Source: an uncultured Selenomonas sp. | GTDB taxonomy: Bacteria; Bacillota; Negativicutes; Selenomonadales; Selenomonadaceae | Length of the DNA stretch: 33,719 nucleotides | Assembly: GCA_902780535.1 (NCBI GenBank) | Contig: CACZFT010000033.1 | Location: 1 to 33,719, forward strand | Reading direction: 5' to 3' | Shown: positions 16,945-25,743 of the stretch, piece after piece | How positions within the stretch are numbered: the first letter of the stretch is position 1 | Layout: each line of letters begins with the position of its first letter | Program-made: the position numbers and the translations under genes | Notes under the pieces: model-generated | Databases searched by the model: none | Seen by the model: the letters and a program-made list of their open reading frames with translations, nothing else | Told to the model about the DNA's origin: nothing

Positions 16945-18273
16945 TCAGGATTCAGCAGGCGTCGGTGCCTGCGTCACGAGGATTTTGTTGATGCGGGCGC
17001 GGTCCATGTCGACGACCTCGAACGTGAAGTTCTCCCACGTCGCTGTTTCGCCCGCCTTCGGGATGTAGCCGAAATACGATGTCAGGAAGCCGCCCATCGT
17101 CTGGTAGTGGTCGTGGTCTTCGTCGGGCAGCTTGTCGATGTCGAAGCGTTCCTTGAAATCGTCGATGGAGTAGAGGCCGTCGATGTACCACGAATGGTCA
17201 TCGCGCGGCGTGACCTGCAGCGGTTCGCTCTCGACGCTCGAATGCGAGGCGCCGATGATTTCCTGCAGGATGTCGGTCATCGTGATCATGCCGATGACGC
17301 CGCCGTATTCGTCGAGCACCATGGCTTCGTGGATGCCCGTGTCGCGGAATTTTTCAAGCAGGCGGAAGAGCTCCATCGAGCGCGGCACGAACATCGGCTT
17401 GCGCAGGTATTGCGAGAGTTCGAGCGACTTGTGCGTCAGCGAGGCGTTCAAGAGGTCTTTTGCGTAGAGGATGCCGCAGAAATCATCGAGGTTCTCGCGG
17501 CCGACCGGGAAAATGGTCTGCGGCGTCTGGCGGATGACGCGCAGGTTGTGGCGCAGGCTGTCCTCGAGGTCGAGCCAGAGCATCTGCGTGCGCGGCGTCA
17601 TGAGCGCGTAGGCCGTCTGGTCACTCAGGTGGAACACGCGGTCGACCATGTCCTGTTCCGTCTTTTCAAACGTGCCGTCCTCTGTGCCCTGCTCGATGAG
17701 GTCTTTGACCTCGTCCTCCGTGACGGTGTCTTCGTATTTCGGGTTGAAACCGAGCACGAGCAGGATGATGCCGGCCGAGCGCGAGAGCAGCGAGACGAGC
17801 GGCTTTGTAAAATGCGTGAGGCGCGTCAATGCCTTGTGGTGCTTCAGCAGCACTTCCTCAGGTTTCTGGAGCGCCGTGCGCTTTGGCAGGAACTCGCCGA
17901 ACAGCAGCATGATGTACGTCATGACGACGATGGAAAGCACGAGCGCGATGGCCTGTGCGTGCGGCAGGAACGTCATGTGGCGCGCGAGGAGCGGCGCGAG
18001 CAGCACGCCCGAGGCGATGCCGAGCAGGATGCCCATGAGCGTGATGCCGATCTGCGTGACCGAGAGCGCATCCTCTGGTGCGTCGAGAATCGCGAGCGCG
18101 GCGCGCGCATCCTCGGCGTCGTCGCCTTCCTCATCGGCAAGGCGTTCGAGGCGGCTCTTGTGCCCCTCCATGAGCGCCGTTTCGATGAGCGAGAAAAAGC
18201 TGTTGAGCAGCAGCAAAAGAACGATCAGGACGAGCAAAATGCCCGCTTCCGTACTGTCCAATGATATTGACAC
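16945..18273 (-). CDS. CNNM/CorC-type membrane protein (hemolysin family, CBS domains)
   Basis: About 442 residues. The N-terminal DUF21/CNNM membrane region has four helices (LLVLIVLLLLLNSFFSLIET, LSVTQIGITLMGILLG, ALVLSIVVMTYIMLLFGE, VSLLSRSAGIILLVLGF). A CBS pair follows (VFHLSDQTAYALMTPRTQ and MVLDEYGGVIGMITMTDIL), then the CorC/HlyC C-terminal domain (DGLYSIDDFKERFDI). Such proteins are linked to Mg2+ or Co2+ transport and are often annotated as hemolysins. The start is unclear: GTG 18273 sits only 3 nt from AAAGGA, while in-frame TTG 18261 (LDSTEAGILL) gives the family-like N-terminus. It is the first gene of a corC-azlC-azlD unit. Confidence 0.9.
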   Translation of the reverse strand: MSISLDSTEAGILLVLIVLLLLLNSFFSLIETALMEGHKSRLERLADEEGDDAEDARAALAILDAPEDALSVTQIGITLMGILLGIASGVLLAPLLARHMTFLPHAQAIALVLSIVVMTYIMLLFGEFLPKRTALQKPEEVLLKHHKALTRLTHFTKPLVSLLSRSAGIILLVLGFNPKYEDTVTEDEVKDLIEQGTEDGTFEKTEQDMVDRVFHLSDQTAYALMTPRTQMLWLDLEDSLRHNLRVIRQTPQTIFPVGRENLDDFCGILYAKDLLNASLTHKSLELSQYLRKPMFVPRSMELFRLLEKFRDTGIHEAMVLDEYGGVIGMITMTDILQEIIGASHSSVESEPLQVTPRDDHSWYIDGLYSIDDFKERFDIDKLPDEDHDHYQTMGGFLTSYFGYIPKAGETATWENFTFEVVDMDRARINKILVTQAPTPAES

Positions 18274-18298
18274 ATCCTTTATATGAGAGAAAAAACGG

Positions 18299-18340
18299 TA
18301 TACTTAAGAGAAGTATATCATGAATCGGACGCTCCGTAAA
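18299..18340 (-). promoter_or_regulatory. Promoter of the corC-azlCD unit with overlapping inverted repeat
   Basis: On the minus strand, -35 TTTACG (18340-18335), 17-bp spacer and -10 TATACT (18317-18312). The -10 is part of a perfect inverted repeat, TATACTT (18299-18305) and AAGTATA (18311-18317), with 5 bp between arms. This is a plausible operator covering the -10 and the start of transcription. Confidence 0.65.
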
Positions 18341-18403
18341 TGAAAAGCATCGTGACAGGCTCACGGAATCGACGGCCGCCGCCTGCTATACTCAGGACAA
18401 CAG

Positions 18404-19273
18404 GACATCATCATCATCGGAGCGGGCCCGGCCGGCATCTCGGCGGCACTCTATGCGCGGCGTGCAGGGCTTGCCGTCACCGTCGTGACAAAGGGGCCAG
18501 GGGCGCTCGCGAAAGCCGAGGGCATCGAGAACTATTACGGCTTCGCAGAGCCCGTCACGGGCGCAGAGCTCGAACGGCGCGGCATCGAGGGCGCGAAACG
18601 GCTCGGCGTCGCATTCCAGCAGGGCGAGGTCATGCAGCTCGGTTTCAATGATACATTCAATGGCTACAAAGTCGAAGGTGCGGATTTCGCGCTCGAAGCG
18701 CCGAGCGTCATCCTCGCGGCCGGTGCCTCGCGCACGACGCTGAGCGTGCCAGGGCTCAAAGAGCACGAAGGCAAAGGTGTCAGCTATTGCGCTGTCTGCG
18801 ATGCATTCTTTTATCGAAACAAGAAGGTCGCCGTCATCGGCGCAGGCGCCTATGCACTCCACGAAGCGGAAACTCTCGCACCGCATGTGAGCGAGGTTCA
18901 CATCCTGACAAACGGCGAGCAGCCGCAGGCCGCGTTCCCAGAGGCCATGACCGTGCACACAGAGAAAATCGCCGCCATCGAAGGCGACGGCCGCGTCACA
19001 GGTGTCCGCTTCGAGGACGGCACGACGCTCTCCATCGATGGCGTCCTCCTCGCCATCGGCACGGCCGGCAGCACGGCGCTCGCGCGCAAGATGGGCATCC
19101 TGCTCAACGGCACAAACATCAAGGTCGATGACACCATGGCAACGAACGTCCCTGGCATCTTCGCAGCCGGCGACTGCACGGGCGGCCTGCTGCAGGTCGC
19201 GAAAGCCGTCTACGAAGGCGCGAAAGCCGGGCTTTCGGCTGTAAAGTATGTGCGGGTGAAGACAAAAAAATGA
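18404..19273 (+). CDS. Thioredoxin-reductase-like FAD/NAD(P)-dependent oxidoreductase, start codon missing
   Basis: About 290 residues of a two-dinucleotide-binding flavoprotein. Visible: DIIIIGAGPAGISAALYARR (FAD-binding GxGxxG), LAAGASRTTLSVPG, the redox-active CAVC in SYCAVCDAFFYRNK, the NADPH-binding VAVIGAGAYALHEAE and the C-terminal FAD motif GIFAAGDCTGGLLQVAKAV. There is no ATG, GTG or TTG in frame between the upstream stop (18353) and 18485. The GTG at 18485 would delete the FAD motif. An extended -10 (TGCTATACT, 18384-18392) lies about 12 bp before the first conserved codon, so the leader, ribosome-binding site and start codon seem to have been lost. The partner thioredoxin is not in the window. 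Confidence 0.8.
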   Translation, partial: DIIIIGAGPAGISAALYARRAGLAVTVVTKGPGALAKAEGIENYYGFAEPVTGAELERRGIEGAKRLGVAFQQGEVMQLGFNDTFNGYKVEGADFALEAPSVILAAGASRTTLSVPGLKEHEGKGVSYCAVCDAFFYRNKKVAVIGAGAYALHEAETLAPHVSEVHILTNGEQPQAAFPEAMTVHTEKIAAIEGDGRVTGVRFEDGTTLSIDGVLLAIGTAGSTALARKMGILLNGTNIKVDDTMATNVPGIFAAGDCTGGLLQVAKAVYEGAKAGLSAVKYVRVKTKK

Positions 19274-19305
19274 AATTCTGCTGACCGCTGGCATGCGTTC
19301 GTTCC

Positions 19306-19334
19306 TTGTAAATTTACGGTACATGGCATATACT
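19306..19334 (+). promoter_or_regulatory. Promoter of the deoxysugar/glycosyltransferase operon
   Basis: The -35 TTGTAA (19306-19311), a 17-bp spacer and -10 TATACT (19329-19334). The region also holds a 6-bp inverted repeat, GCATAT (19326-19331) and ATATGC (19342-19347), overlapping the -10. No terminator separates it from the flavoprotein gene upstream. Confidence 0.65.
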
Positions 19335-19375
19335 GAGTATGATATGCGGACGAAGGCTTGCCAGAGGAGAGGCAC

Positions 19376-21544
19376 ATGATACGTTTTGATTTTTGCACGG
19401 CGAAAACCGTATGGGTTAATTTGGCAGACGGCGAGAGATGGCAGAAAAAATTGCAGGCGAAAACACTGGCGGATTTTCTCGACCATGAGGAGCAAGTGTT
19501 TGTCCTGCTCGATGGCGGACAAGCTGTCGGCATTGCGGATGAGGAACAGGCGCTCCATAACGAGGTATGCAAGAAATGCTTTGTTCTCGGCCCCTCCATG
19601 TTCCAGCAGGCGCGAGATTATTTTCGCGAGCGGCAGCAGACGGGGGAATCTGTCTATGTTCTGGACGAGACGGCGCATGTCGCAGGAAGCGTCCGGTATC
19701 AGATGAATTTTCTGAACAGTGGCTGGCAGGCGCCGTTGCCATATTGGGAATATGATTTCGAACAGGGCCTCGTGAATGAGGATCTGCTGGACAAGGCGGA
19801 TGGATACCTCTTTCAATCGTTGGAAGAATACAGTTATGCGATTGCTTGCTACATCTGCAAGCATCATCCGGATCGGGAGGTTTGCTTCTGGGATCCTTAT
19901 GGGCACTGGCAGGCGCTTTCGCCGCTCTGGCAAGGGCTCCGTGTGCGGTTCCTCCGGAGCTGGGGCGAGCTGCCGGACGGGAAGCGGCGCTGGATGTTTG
20001 TGGACTCGGAGATGAAGGGAACTGCTGCCTGGATGCCGGCATTCATCCATCTGAGCTACAGCTCGCTCCAGGTCATGTATGCCATGCTCTGGGGGACGCA
20101 TCCCGTGCATCTCGGGCCGCTGCATCCAGACAAGAAAATCGCATTGATCGATGTCCCGCGGAATTATACAGCAGGACTGGTGGATCTTAGTTTCAATATC
20201 TGCAGCTGTGCGACGTATATGGAGCGCAAGGGCTATATTCCTGTGATTGACCTTTCAACGAAGGATTGCTGCAGCTTCTGGGAGCCGGGCATCAATGTCT
20301 GGGAAGAGCTGTTTTATCCGTGGAGCGATAGCGGAATCACGGTTGAGGAAGCGCGGCAAAGCAGTCATGTGATCCGCGGCGTGGAAGAACTTGACTGGTG
20401 GTCGGGAACGCGCTCCTGGAATCCATATTTTGATGAAAACAACTATTACTCTGTATGTGCAAACTATAATGGAGATAAGCTGCGGCTGAATGACAAGACC
20501 TGGCGATACGTGCTGGCGCATGCGCCAGAAGAGCTGCTTCCGCGTCTGGAAGCCTGCGCCTTCGAGGAGACGGACGGGCGGATCGGGCGGAAACGGGAAG
20601 GCGCATGGAAGAAGCGCATCCTCGGCGTCAAGCTTCGCGGGACGGATTATAATCTCGGCCAGCCGGGCGGTGCGTCGCTCGACACAGCCGTGGAGTGGTG
20701 CCGCAGCCTCATGATGAGCGGCATCTATGATGGCCTCTATCTCGCGACAGAGGATCGGACGTATTTCGAGCGCTTTCAGCAAGAGTTCTCGGAAAAGATC
20801 ATCTCAATTGAGCAGCCTCGTATCGCGGGAACGATGAATGCAGCTGCCAACTTATCGCAATATGGTTCGAAAATCGATATGGTGCGGCTCTATCTGGCGG
20901 ACTTGAAATGTTTGTCGCTCTGCAATGACTTCGTCACCAATCGCGGCAACAGCGGCGCAAGCATGCTCGTCCAGTGGTGGCGCTGGCTGGAGACAGGATT
21001 TTGCAAGGTGCTCACGGATGATGATCCGGCACCGTCTTCTGCACGCATCGCTCGTATTTTCCTGCGAGCGGAAGATGGGGAGCAGAAGTTTGCCCTCGAT
21101 GATCTCGATGCCCAGCATCCCTTTTCGGTACGCGCCGTGGAGCCGGAAGACGGGTTCGGGGAAGAAGGAATCCTCTTGAAATCGAAAGGGCATGAAGGAA
21201 CGGCACAAATGAAAGTCCACTGGGGGGGGACGAAGCTCCGCGTATTGCTCGGCAGCGCATCCTTTGCTCCCGCCGGGCGTCCGATTCCGCAATGGGTGAC
21301 GTATACGTCGTTCCGCGTCAACGGCAGGGAATGCTTGGCGCAGCCTGTCGATGCATGGAACCAGCAGCCATCATCCTTCCTGCTCCAGGCAGAGTATGGA
21401 GAACTCGAGCTCGAGGTGCAGTGGAAGCCCTATCCATATGCACCGAAAGAACTGGCTGAGCTGCTCCGCTGCAAGCTTCCGCGCGGCGGTACGCCGAAGT
21501 GGCAGGCCCTTCCGCTGCCTCCGATGCCGGAAAAACATTCCTGA
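19376..21544 (+). CDS. Large O-fucosyltransferase-like glycosyltransferase, paralogue A
   Basis: A 722-residue protein without signal peptide or clear membrane helices. Three parts are visible. Residues 1-250 have no fold I recognise (start [20 protein letters not shown]). Residues about 253-530 look like a bacterial GT of the O-/alpha-fucosyltransferase type: IALIDV (255-260), [14 protein letters not shown] (286-299), INVWEELFYPW (306-316), [11 protein letters not shown] with R421 (the place of the HxRRxD arginine), YLATED (455-460), and LKCLSLCNDFVTNRGNSGAS (510-529), the usual third motif. Residues about 540-720 are strand-rich and shared with paralogue B. GDP-deoxyhexose genes directly downstream support a GDP-sugar donor; the acceptor is unknown. 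ATG 19376 follows AGAGGAGAG. Codon use is less GC-biased than in the flanking housekeeping genes. Confidence 0.7.
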   Translation: MIRFDFCTAKTVWVNLADGERWQKKLQAKTLADFLDHEEQVFVLLDGGQAVGIADEEQALHNEVCKKCFVLGPSMFQQARDYFRERQQTGESVYVLDETAHVAGSVRYQMNFLNSGWQAPLPYWEYDFEQGLVNEDLLDKADGYLFQSLEEYSYAIACYICKHHPDREVCFWDPYGHWQALSPLWQGLRVRFLRSWGELPDGKRRWMFVDSEMKGTAAWMPAFIHLSYSSLQVMYAMLWGTHPVHLGPLHPDKKIALIDVPRNYTAGLVDLSFNICSCATYMERKGYIPVIDLSTKDCCSFWEPGINVWEELFYPWSDSGITVEEARQSSHVIRGVEELDWWSGTRSWNPYFDENNYYSVCANYNGDKLRLNDKTWRYVLAHAPEELLPRLEACAFEETDGRIGRKREGAWKKRILGVKLRGTDYNLGQPGGASLDTAVEWCRSLMMSGIYDGLYLATEDRTYFERFQQEFSEKIISIEQPRIAGTMNAAANLSQYGSKIDMVRLYLADLKCLSLCNDFVTNRGNSGASMLVQWWRWLETGFCKVLTDDDPAPSSARIARIFLRAEDGEQKFALDDLDAQHPFSVRAVEPEDGFGEEGILLKSKGHEGTAQMKVHWGGTKLRVLLGSASFAPAGRPIPQWVTYTSFRVNGRECLAQPVDAWNQQPSSFLLQAEYGELELEVQWKPYPYAPKELAELLRCKLPRGGTPKWQALPLPPMPEKHS

Positions 21545-21574
21545 TGAGATGTGCAGTTGAAAAAGGTGAATCGG

Positions 21575-23752
21575 ATGATACGTTTTGATGTTTGTACGGC
21601 GAAAACCGTATGGGTCGATCTGGCTGACGGCGCAAGATGGCGACAAGAATTGAAGGCAAAGACGCTGGGAGATTTTCTGTCACAGGAAGAGCAGGTCTTT
21701 GTTTTTCTCGATGGCGATCAAGCGGTGGGGATTGCGAATGAGGTGCAGGCACTCCACGATGAGGTGTCGAAGAATTGTTTTGTCCTCGGTCCGTCGATGT
21801 TCCAGCAGGCGCGTGATTATTTTCGCGGGCGGCAGCAGACGGGGGAAGCTGTCTATGTCCTGGATGAAACGGCGCATGTCGTCGGGAAAGTTCGGTATCA
21901 GCCGAATTATATTGACACGATCTGGCAGGCACCGGACGGATATTGGGAGTATGATTTTGAGTGCGACCGTGTCAACGAGGATTTGCTGAACAAGGCGGAT
22001 GGCTATGTCTTCCGTTCGCTTGAGGAGTACAGCTACGCCATTGCCCGCTACCTCGGCGAGCATCATCCAGAACGGCCGATGTATTTCTGGGATCCTGATG
22101 GGCAGTGGGCATCCCTTGCTGCGCTCTGGGATGGGATGCCCGTGCATTTTGCAGGGAGCTGGAGTGACCTTCCCGCAGGAGTGAAGTGGCTCTTCATCGA
22201 TTCTGCGATGCACAACACGGAGAGCTGGATGCCAGAATTTTTGCATCTGATCTACAGCTCGGTCAAAGTGATGTTTTCCATGATCTGGGGGACGCATCTC
22301 GAGCATCTCGGACCGCTCTTTCCCGATCAGAAGATCGGGCTCGTTGACATCACATGTCCTGCAGGCCTTGTCGACATCTTCAAGAGCGTTTGCAGCTGCG
22401 CGACGCATCTGGAGCGGAAGGGCTTCATTCCCGTCATCGACCTTTCCACAAGGGACTGCTGCAGCTATTGGGAAGAAGGCCTCAACGTCTGGGAGGAACT
22501 GTTCCAGCCGTGGAGCGGGATTACGGTGGAGCAGGCGAAAAAGAGTAGCCATGTGCTTCGTGCCAGCAGGGAGCTCGCCTGGTGGTCTGGTACGTGGCCG
22601 CTGAATCCCTATCATGCAGAGGAGGAGTCTCTTGCAGAAGAAGCGCAGTATCCAAGAGAAAAGACAAAACTGAATGACAAAACATGGCAGTATGTCCTGG
22701 CACATGCTCCCAAGGTGCTTGCGGCGCGTCTCGCGGAGATTGCAAGCATTGAGACGGAGGGACGCGTCGGAGCGCATCATGAAACGCCGGAGAAACAGCG
22801 CATCCTCGGTGTCAAGCTGCGCGGAACGGATTATAATCGCGGGCAGCCCGGCAGCTGCACAATCGACACGATAGTAGAGTGGTGCCGCAGCCTGCTCATG
22901 AGTGGCAGCTACGAAGCATTGTTTCTTGCGACGGAAGACGCAGATTATTTTGAGCGTTTTCAGAAGGAATTTTCTGGGCAGCTCTTGTTTATCGAACAGC
23001 CACGTGTCACGGGCAGTATCCGGCAGGCGACGGAACATTTGTCGCATTATGGGCCAAAAATCGAGATGGCGCGGCTTTATATTGCAGACGAGAAATGCCT
23101 GGCTGTCTGCGATGATCTTGTTGCGAATCGTGCGACAGGCGCCTATTGGCTGGCGAAATGGTGGCGTCCGCAGGAGAAAGGCTTCTGCAAGGTCTTCTGC
23201 GATGAAGAGCTTGCTCCCGTTTCTTCGAAACTGGCGCGTGTATTCTTTCACGTTGTCAATGTTCCGCAGCCGCATCTGGCATTTGAAAATCTTGACGCGG
23301 CACAGCCGTTTTTATTGCGGAATGCAGAACCATCGGATGAAGCGGGAGATGCAGAAGTCGTCATCGAACCGCAGGAACATGCGCAGTGCATCCATCTGCG
23401 ACTTCGCTTGCAGGAGACAGCGCAGATGCGCATTACGCTCAGCAGTGTACCGTTCCGAACAGATGGCTTATCCGTAGCACAGTGGGTGACGTTTACGTCA
23501 CTGCGTATCCAGGGCAGAGAATATTTGACGCAGCCTGTCGATGTCTGGAACCAGCAATCGATGTCCTGCTCGGTTGTGATGCATGGCAGCGTTTTTGCAG
23601 AGATTGAGGTGCATTGGAAACCGTATGATTATGCGCCGCAGGAAATCGTAGAGCTGCTCCGTGCCAAACTTCCGAAAGGCCATGAAAAGCAACGGCCGGC
23701 ACGTCCCGTTCCGAGATGGCCGGAGATTCCTCCCGCAGAAAGGAATAAATGA
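21575..23752 (+). CDS. Large O-fucosyltransferase-like glycosyltransferase, paralogue B
   Basis: A 725-residue tandem paralogue of the preceding protein, 30 nt downstream and collinear over its whole length (both start [17 protein letters not shown] and both end near a TQPVD/AQPVD.WNQQ and .W-KPY.YAP motif). The GT core is conserved: [36 protein letters not shown] with R416 ([10 protein letters not shown] at 411-420), FLATED (450-455). The third motif differs: [10 protein letters not shown] instead of VTNRGNSGAS. This suggests a different donor or acceptor, or reduced activity. ATG 21575 follows AAAAGGTGA. The stop overlaps the gmd start by 4 nt (ATGA), indicating translational coupling to donor synthesis. 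Function by homology and context only. Confidence 0.7.
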   Translation: MIRFDVCTAKTVWVDLADGARWRQELKAKTLGDFLSQEEQVFVFLDGDQAVGIANEVQALHDEVSKNCFVLGPSMFQQARDYFRGRQQTGEAVYVLDETAHVVGKVRYQPNYIDTIWQAPDGYWEYDFECDRVNEDLLNKADGYVFRSLEEYSYAIARYLGEHHPERPMYFWDPDGQWASLAALWDGMPVHFAGSWSDLPAGVKWLFIDSAMHNTESWMPEFLHLIYSSVKVMFSMIWGTHLEHLGPLFPDQKIGLVDITCPAGLVDIFKSVCSCATHLERKGFIPVIDLSTRDCCSYWEEGLNVWEELFQPWSGITVEQAKKSSHVLRASRELAWWSGTWPLNPYHAEEESLAEEAQYPREKTKLNDKTWQYVLAHAPKVLAARLAEIASIETEGRVGAHHETPEKQRILGVKLRGTDYNRGQPGSCTIDTIVEWCRSLLMSGSYEALFLATEDADYFERFQKEFSGQLLFIEQPRVTGSIRQATEHLSHYGPKIEMARLYIADEKCLAVCDDLVANRATGAYWLAKWWRPQEKGFCKVFCDEELAPVSSKLARVFFHVVNVPQPHLAFENLDAAQPFLLRNAEPSDEAGDAEVVIEPQEHAQCIHLRLRLQETAQMRITLSSVPFRTDGLSVAQWVTFTSLRIQGREYLTQPVDVWNQQSMSCSVVMHGSVFAEIEVHWKPYDYAPQEIVELLRAKLPKGHEKQRPARPVPRWPEIPPAERNK

Positions 23753-24816
23753 TGAAGAAGACAGCCTTGATCACCGGTATCACGGGGCAGGACGGCTCGT
23801 ATCTTGCCGAGCTTCTGCTCGCGAAGGGATATGACGTCCACGGCATCGTCCGCCGCCATTCGACGAGCTGTACGGAGCGCATCGACCATCTTTTGCAGGA
23901 TGAGGCGCTGCGCGGCCGGCTTGTCCTGCACTATGGCGATTTGACGGATGCGAGCAGCCTGATGCGGCTCCTCATGGAGATCCGGCCGGATGAAGTCTAC
24001 AATCTCGCGGCGCAGTCGCATGTGGCTGTTTCGTTCGAGGTGCCGGAGTATACGGCAGACGTTACGGGTGTCGGCACGCTGCGTCTGCTCGAGGCCATCC
24101 ATCAGGCAGGGCTTCCTTGCCGCTTCTATCAGGCATCGACGTCGGAGCTTTTCGGCGGCATCCCAGGCACGGCGCCGCAGAGCGAGACGACGCCGTTCTA
24201 TCCGAAATCGCCATATGGTGCGGCGAAGCTCTACAGTTATTGGATCACGAAAAATTACCGCGAGGCCTACGGCATGTTCGTCTGCAACGGCATTCTGTTC
24301 AACCATGAGTCGCCGCGTCGCGGAGAGAATTTCGTGACGCGCAAGATCACGATGGCCGTTGCGAAGATCATTGCGGGCACGCAGGAAAAGCTCTCGCTCG
24401 GCAACATGGACGCGAAGCGCGACTGGGGCTTCGCTGGCGACTACGTCGAAGGCATGTGGCGCATGCTCCAGCAGGAAAAGCCCGGCGACTATGTCCTCGC
24501 GACGAACGAGACACATACCGTCCGTGAATTCGTCGAGCGTGCCTTTGCCGAGGCAGGCATCGTCATCGAGTGGCGCGGCACGGGCGTCGGCGAAAAAGGC
24601 TATGACAAGGCGACGAAGAGGCTCATTGTCGATGTCGATTCGCGTTTCTTCCGCCCAGCCGAAGTCGAATTTCTCTGGGGCGACCCGTCGAAGGCGGAGC
24701 GCGAGCTCGGCTGGAAACGCAAGACAACGTTCGACGGGCTCGTTCGGATGATGGTGCAGGCGGATCAGAAGCGGTATGGAGCTCTTCAGCAGGAAGGGAA
24801 GTCAGAGTTGAAATGA
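23749..24816 (+). CDS. gmd: GDP-mannose 4,6-dehydratase
   Basis: A 355-residue extended SDR enzyme converting GDP-D-mannose to GDP-4-keto-6-deoxy-D-mannose, the common precursor of GDP-fucose, rhamnose, perosamine and colitose. Visible: [15 protein letters not shown] (NADP-binding), [31 protein letters not shown], the catalytic STSELFG and [12 protein letters not shown] (Thr, Glu, Tyr, Lys), [17 protein letters not shown] and [19 protein letters not shown]. The length is typical. It overlaps paralogue B upstream and the next gene downstream, each by 4 nt. Its GC-rich codon use differs from the more AT-rich gene that follows. ATG 23749 or 23752 are both possible. Confidence 0.96.
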   Translation: MMKKTALITGITGQDGSYLAELLLAKGYDVHGIVRRHSTSCTERIDHLLQDEALRGRLVLHYGDLTDASSLMRLLMEIRPDEVYNLAAQSHVAVSFEVPEYTADVTGVGTLRLLEAIHQAGLPCRFYQASTSELFGGIPGTAPQSETTPFYPKSPYGAAKLYSYWITKNYREAYGMFVCNGILFNHESPRRGENFVTRKITMAVAKIIAGTQEKLSLGNMDAKRDWGFAGDYVEGMWRMLQQEKPGDYVLATNETHTVREFVERAFAEAGIVIEWRGTGVGEKGYDKATKRLIVDVDSRFFRPAEVEFLWGDPSKAERELGWKRKTTFDGLVRMMVQADQKRYGALQQEGKSELK

Positions 24817-25733
24817 AGATTTTCATCACTGGGGCACATGGGCTCGCCGGTGGCAATATCGTGGAAGCCTTGCAAGGCATGGGATACGAACTCTTGACGC
24901 CGACACACAGAGAGCTAGATCTTCTTGATTGCGCGGCAGTTGCTGCTTATTTGGAAAAGCAGCAGCCGGATGTTGTCATTCATGCAGCCGGGGTCGTTGG
25001 CGGTATCGCAGCCAATATCAAGGCGCCTGTGCGGTTTCTGCTCACGAATATGGACATGGGGCGGAACGTCATCTATGAGTCGTATCAGGCAGGTGTAAAA
25101 AAGCTCATCAACCTTGGCAGCTCCTGCATGTATCCGCGGAACAGCGAGAAACCGCTGACAGAAGAGATGGTTCTCACGGGGGAACTCGAGCCGACGAATG
25201 AGGGCTATGCACTCGCGAAATGCATGTGTACACGTCTTTGTCAATATCTTGATCAGGAAAATCCTTCTTGCCAATACAAGACGCTGATTCCCTGCAACCT
25301 TTACGGGAAGGGGGACAAATTTCGGACGGAGCGGGCGCACATGATTCCTGCGGTCATTCACAAGCTCTATATGGCAAAAAAAGAAGGCAGGACGGAAGTA
25401 TCCATCTGGGGGAGCGGAAAGGCTCGGAGGGAATTCCTTTATGCAGGGGATCTCGGTGATTGTGTACGGTATTGTGTTGCGCATTTTGACACGATGCCGA
25501 ATCTCATGAATGTAGGACTTGGTCATGACTATACGGTTGACGAATATTATGAAGCTATTGCGAATGTTGTTGGTTATGATGGCACGTTCACGCATGATTT
25601 GTCGAAGCCGGAAGGCATGAAGCGGAAGCTCACGGATATTACACGCCTGAGGGCGTTTGGCTGGCAGCCGAAAACCTGCCTTGAGAATGGGATTCGGAAG
25701 ACGTTTGAGTATTATCTCACGAGCGAGAAATGA
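24813..25733 (+). CDS. GDP-L-fucose synthase or GDP-colitose synthase (Fcl/ColC homologue)
   Basis: A 306-residue SDR epimerase-reductase. It starts [20 protein letters not shown]. The family sequences [47 protein letters not shown] (Ser, Tyr, Lys triad) and [19 protein letters not shown] are clear. The Cys in GSSC and the His in ERAHMIPAV correspond to the epimerase residues of E. coli Fcl. Fcl makes GDP-L-fucose from the Gmd product; ColC catalyses the equivalent step on the 3-deoxy intermediate to give GDP-L-colitose. The ColD-like gene next to it makes the second reading possible. It overlaps gmd by 4 nt. Codons are markedly more AT-rich than in gmd. Confidence 0.88.
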   Translation: MKIFITGAHGLAGGNIVEALQGMGYELLTPTHRELDLLDCAAVAAYLEKQQPDVVIHAAGVVGGIAANIKAPVRFLLTNMDMGRNVIYESYQAGVKKLINLGSSCMYPRNSEKPLTEEMVLTGELEPTNEGYALAKCMCTRLCQYLDQENPSCQYKTLIPCNLYGKGDKFRTERAHMIPAVIHKLYMAKKEGRTEVSIWGSGKARREFLYAGDLGDCVRYCVAHFDTMPNLMNVGLGHDYTVDEYYEAIANVVGYDGTFTHDLSKPEGMKRKLTDITRLRAFGWQPKTCLENGIRKTFEYYLTSEK

Positions 25734-25743
25734 GGGGGAGCGC

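Noticed and set aside
16507..18264. Plus-strand open frame opposite azlC and corC (about 585 codons)
   Set aside because: It covers two minus-strand membrane protein genes with clear family motifs; charged low-diversity product.
21680..23275. Minus-strand open frame opposite glycosyltransferase paralogue B (about 530 codons)
   Set aside because: Paralogue B has a homologue next to it in the same orientation, and the antisense product has no recognisable feature.
19376..23752. Recent exact duplication of the two glycosyltransferase genes
   Set aside because: The DNA differs throughout and many residues differ between A and B, so this is an old duplication or separate acquisition, not an assembly repeat.
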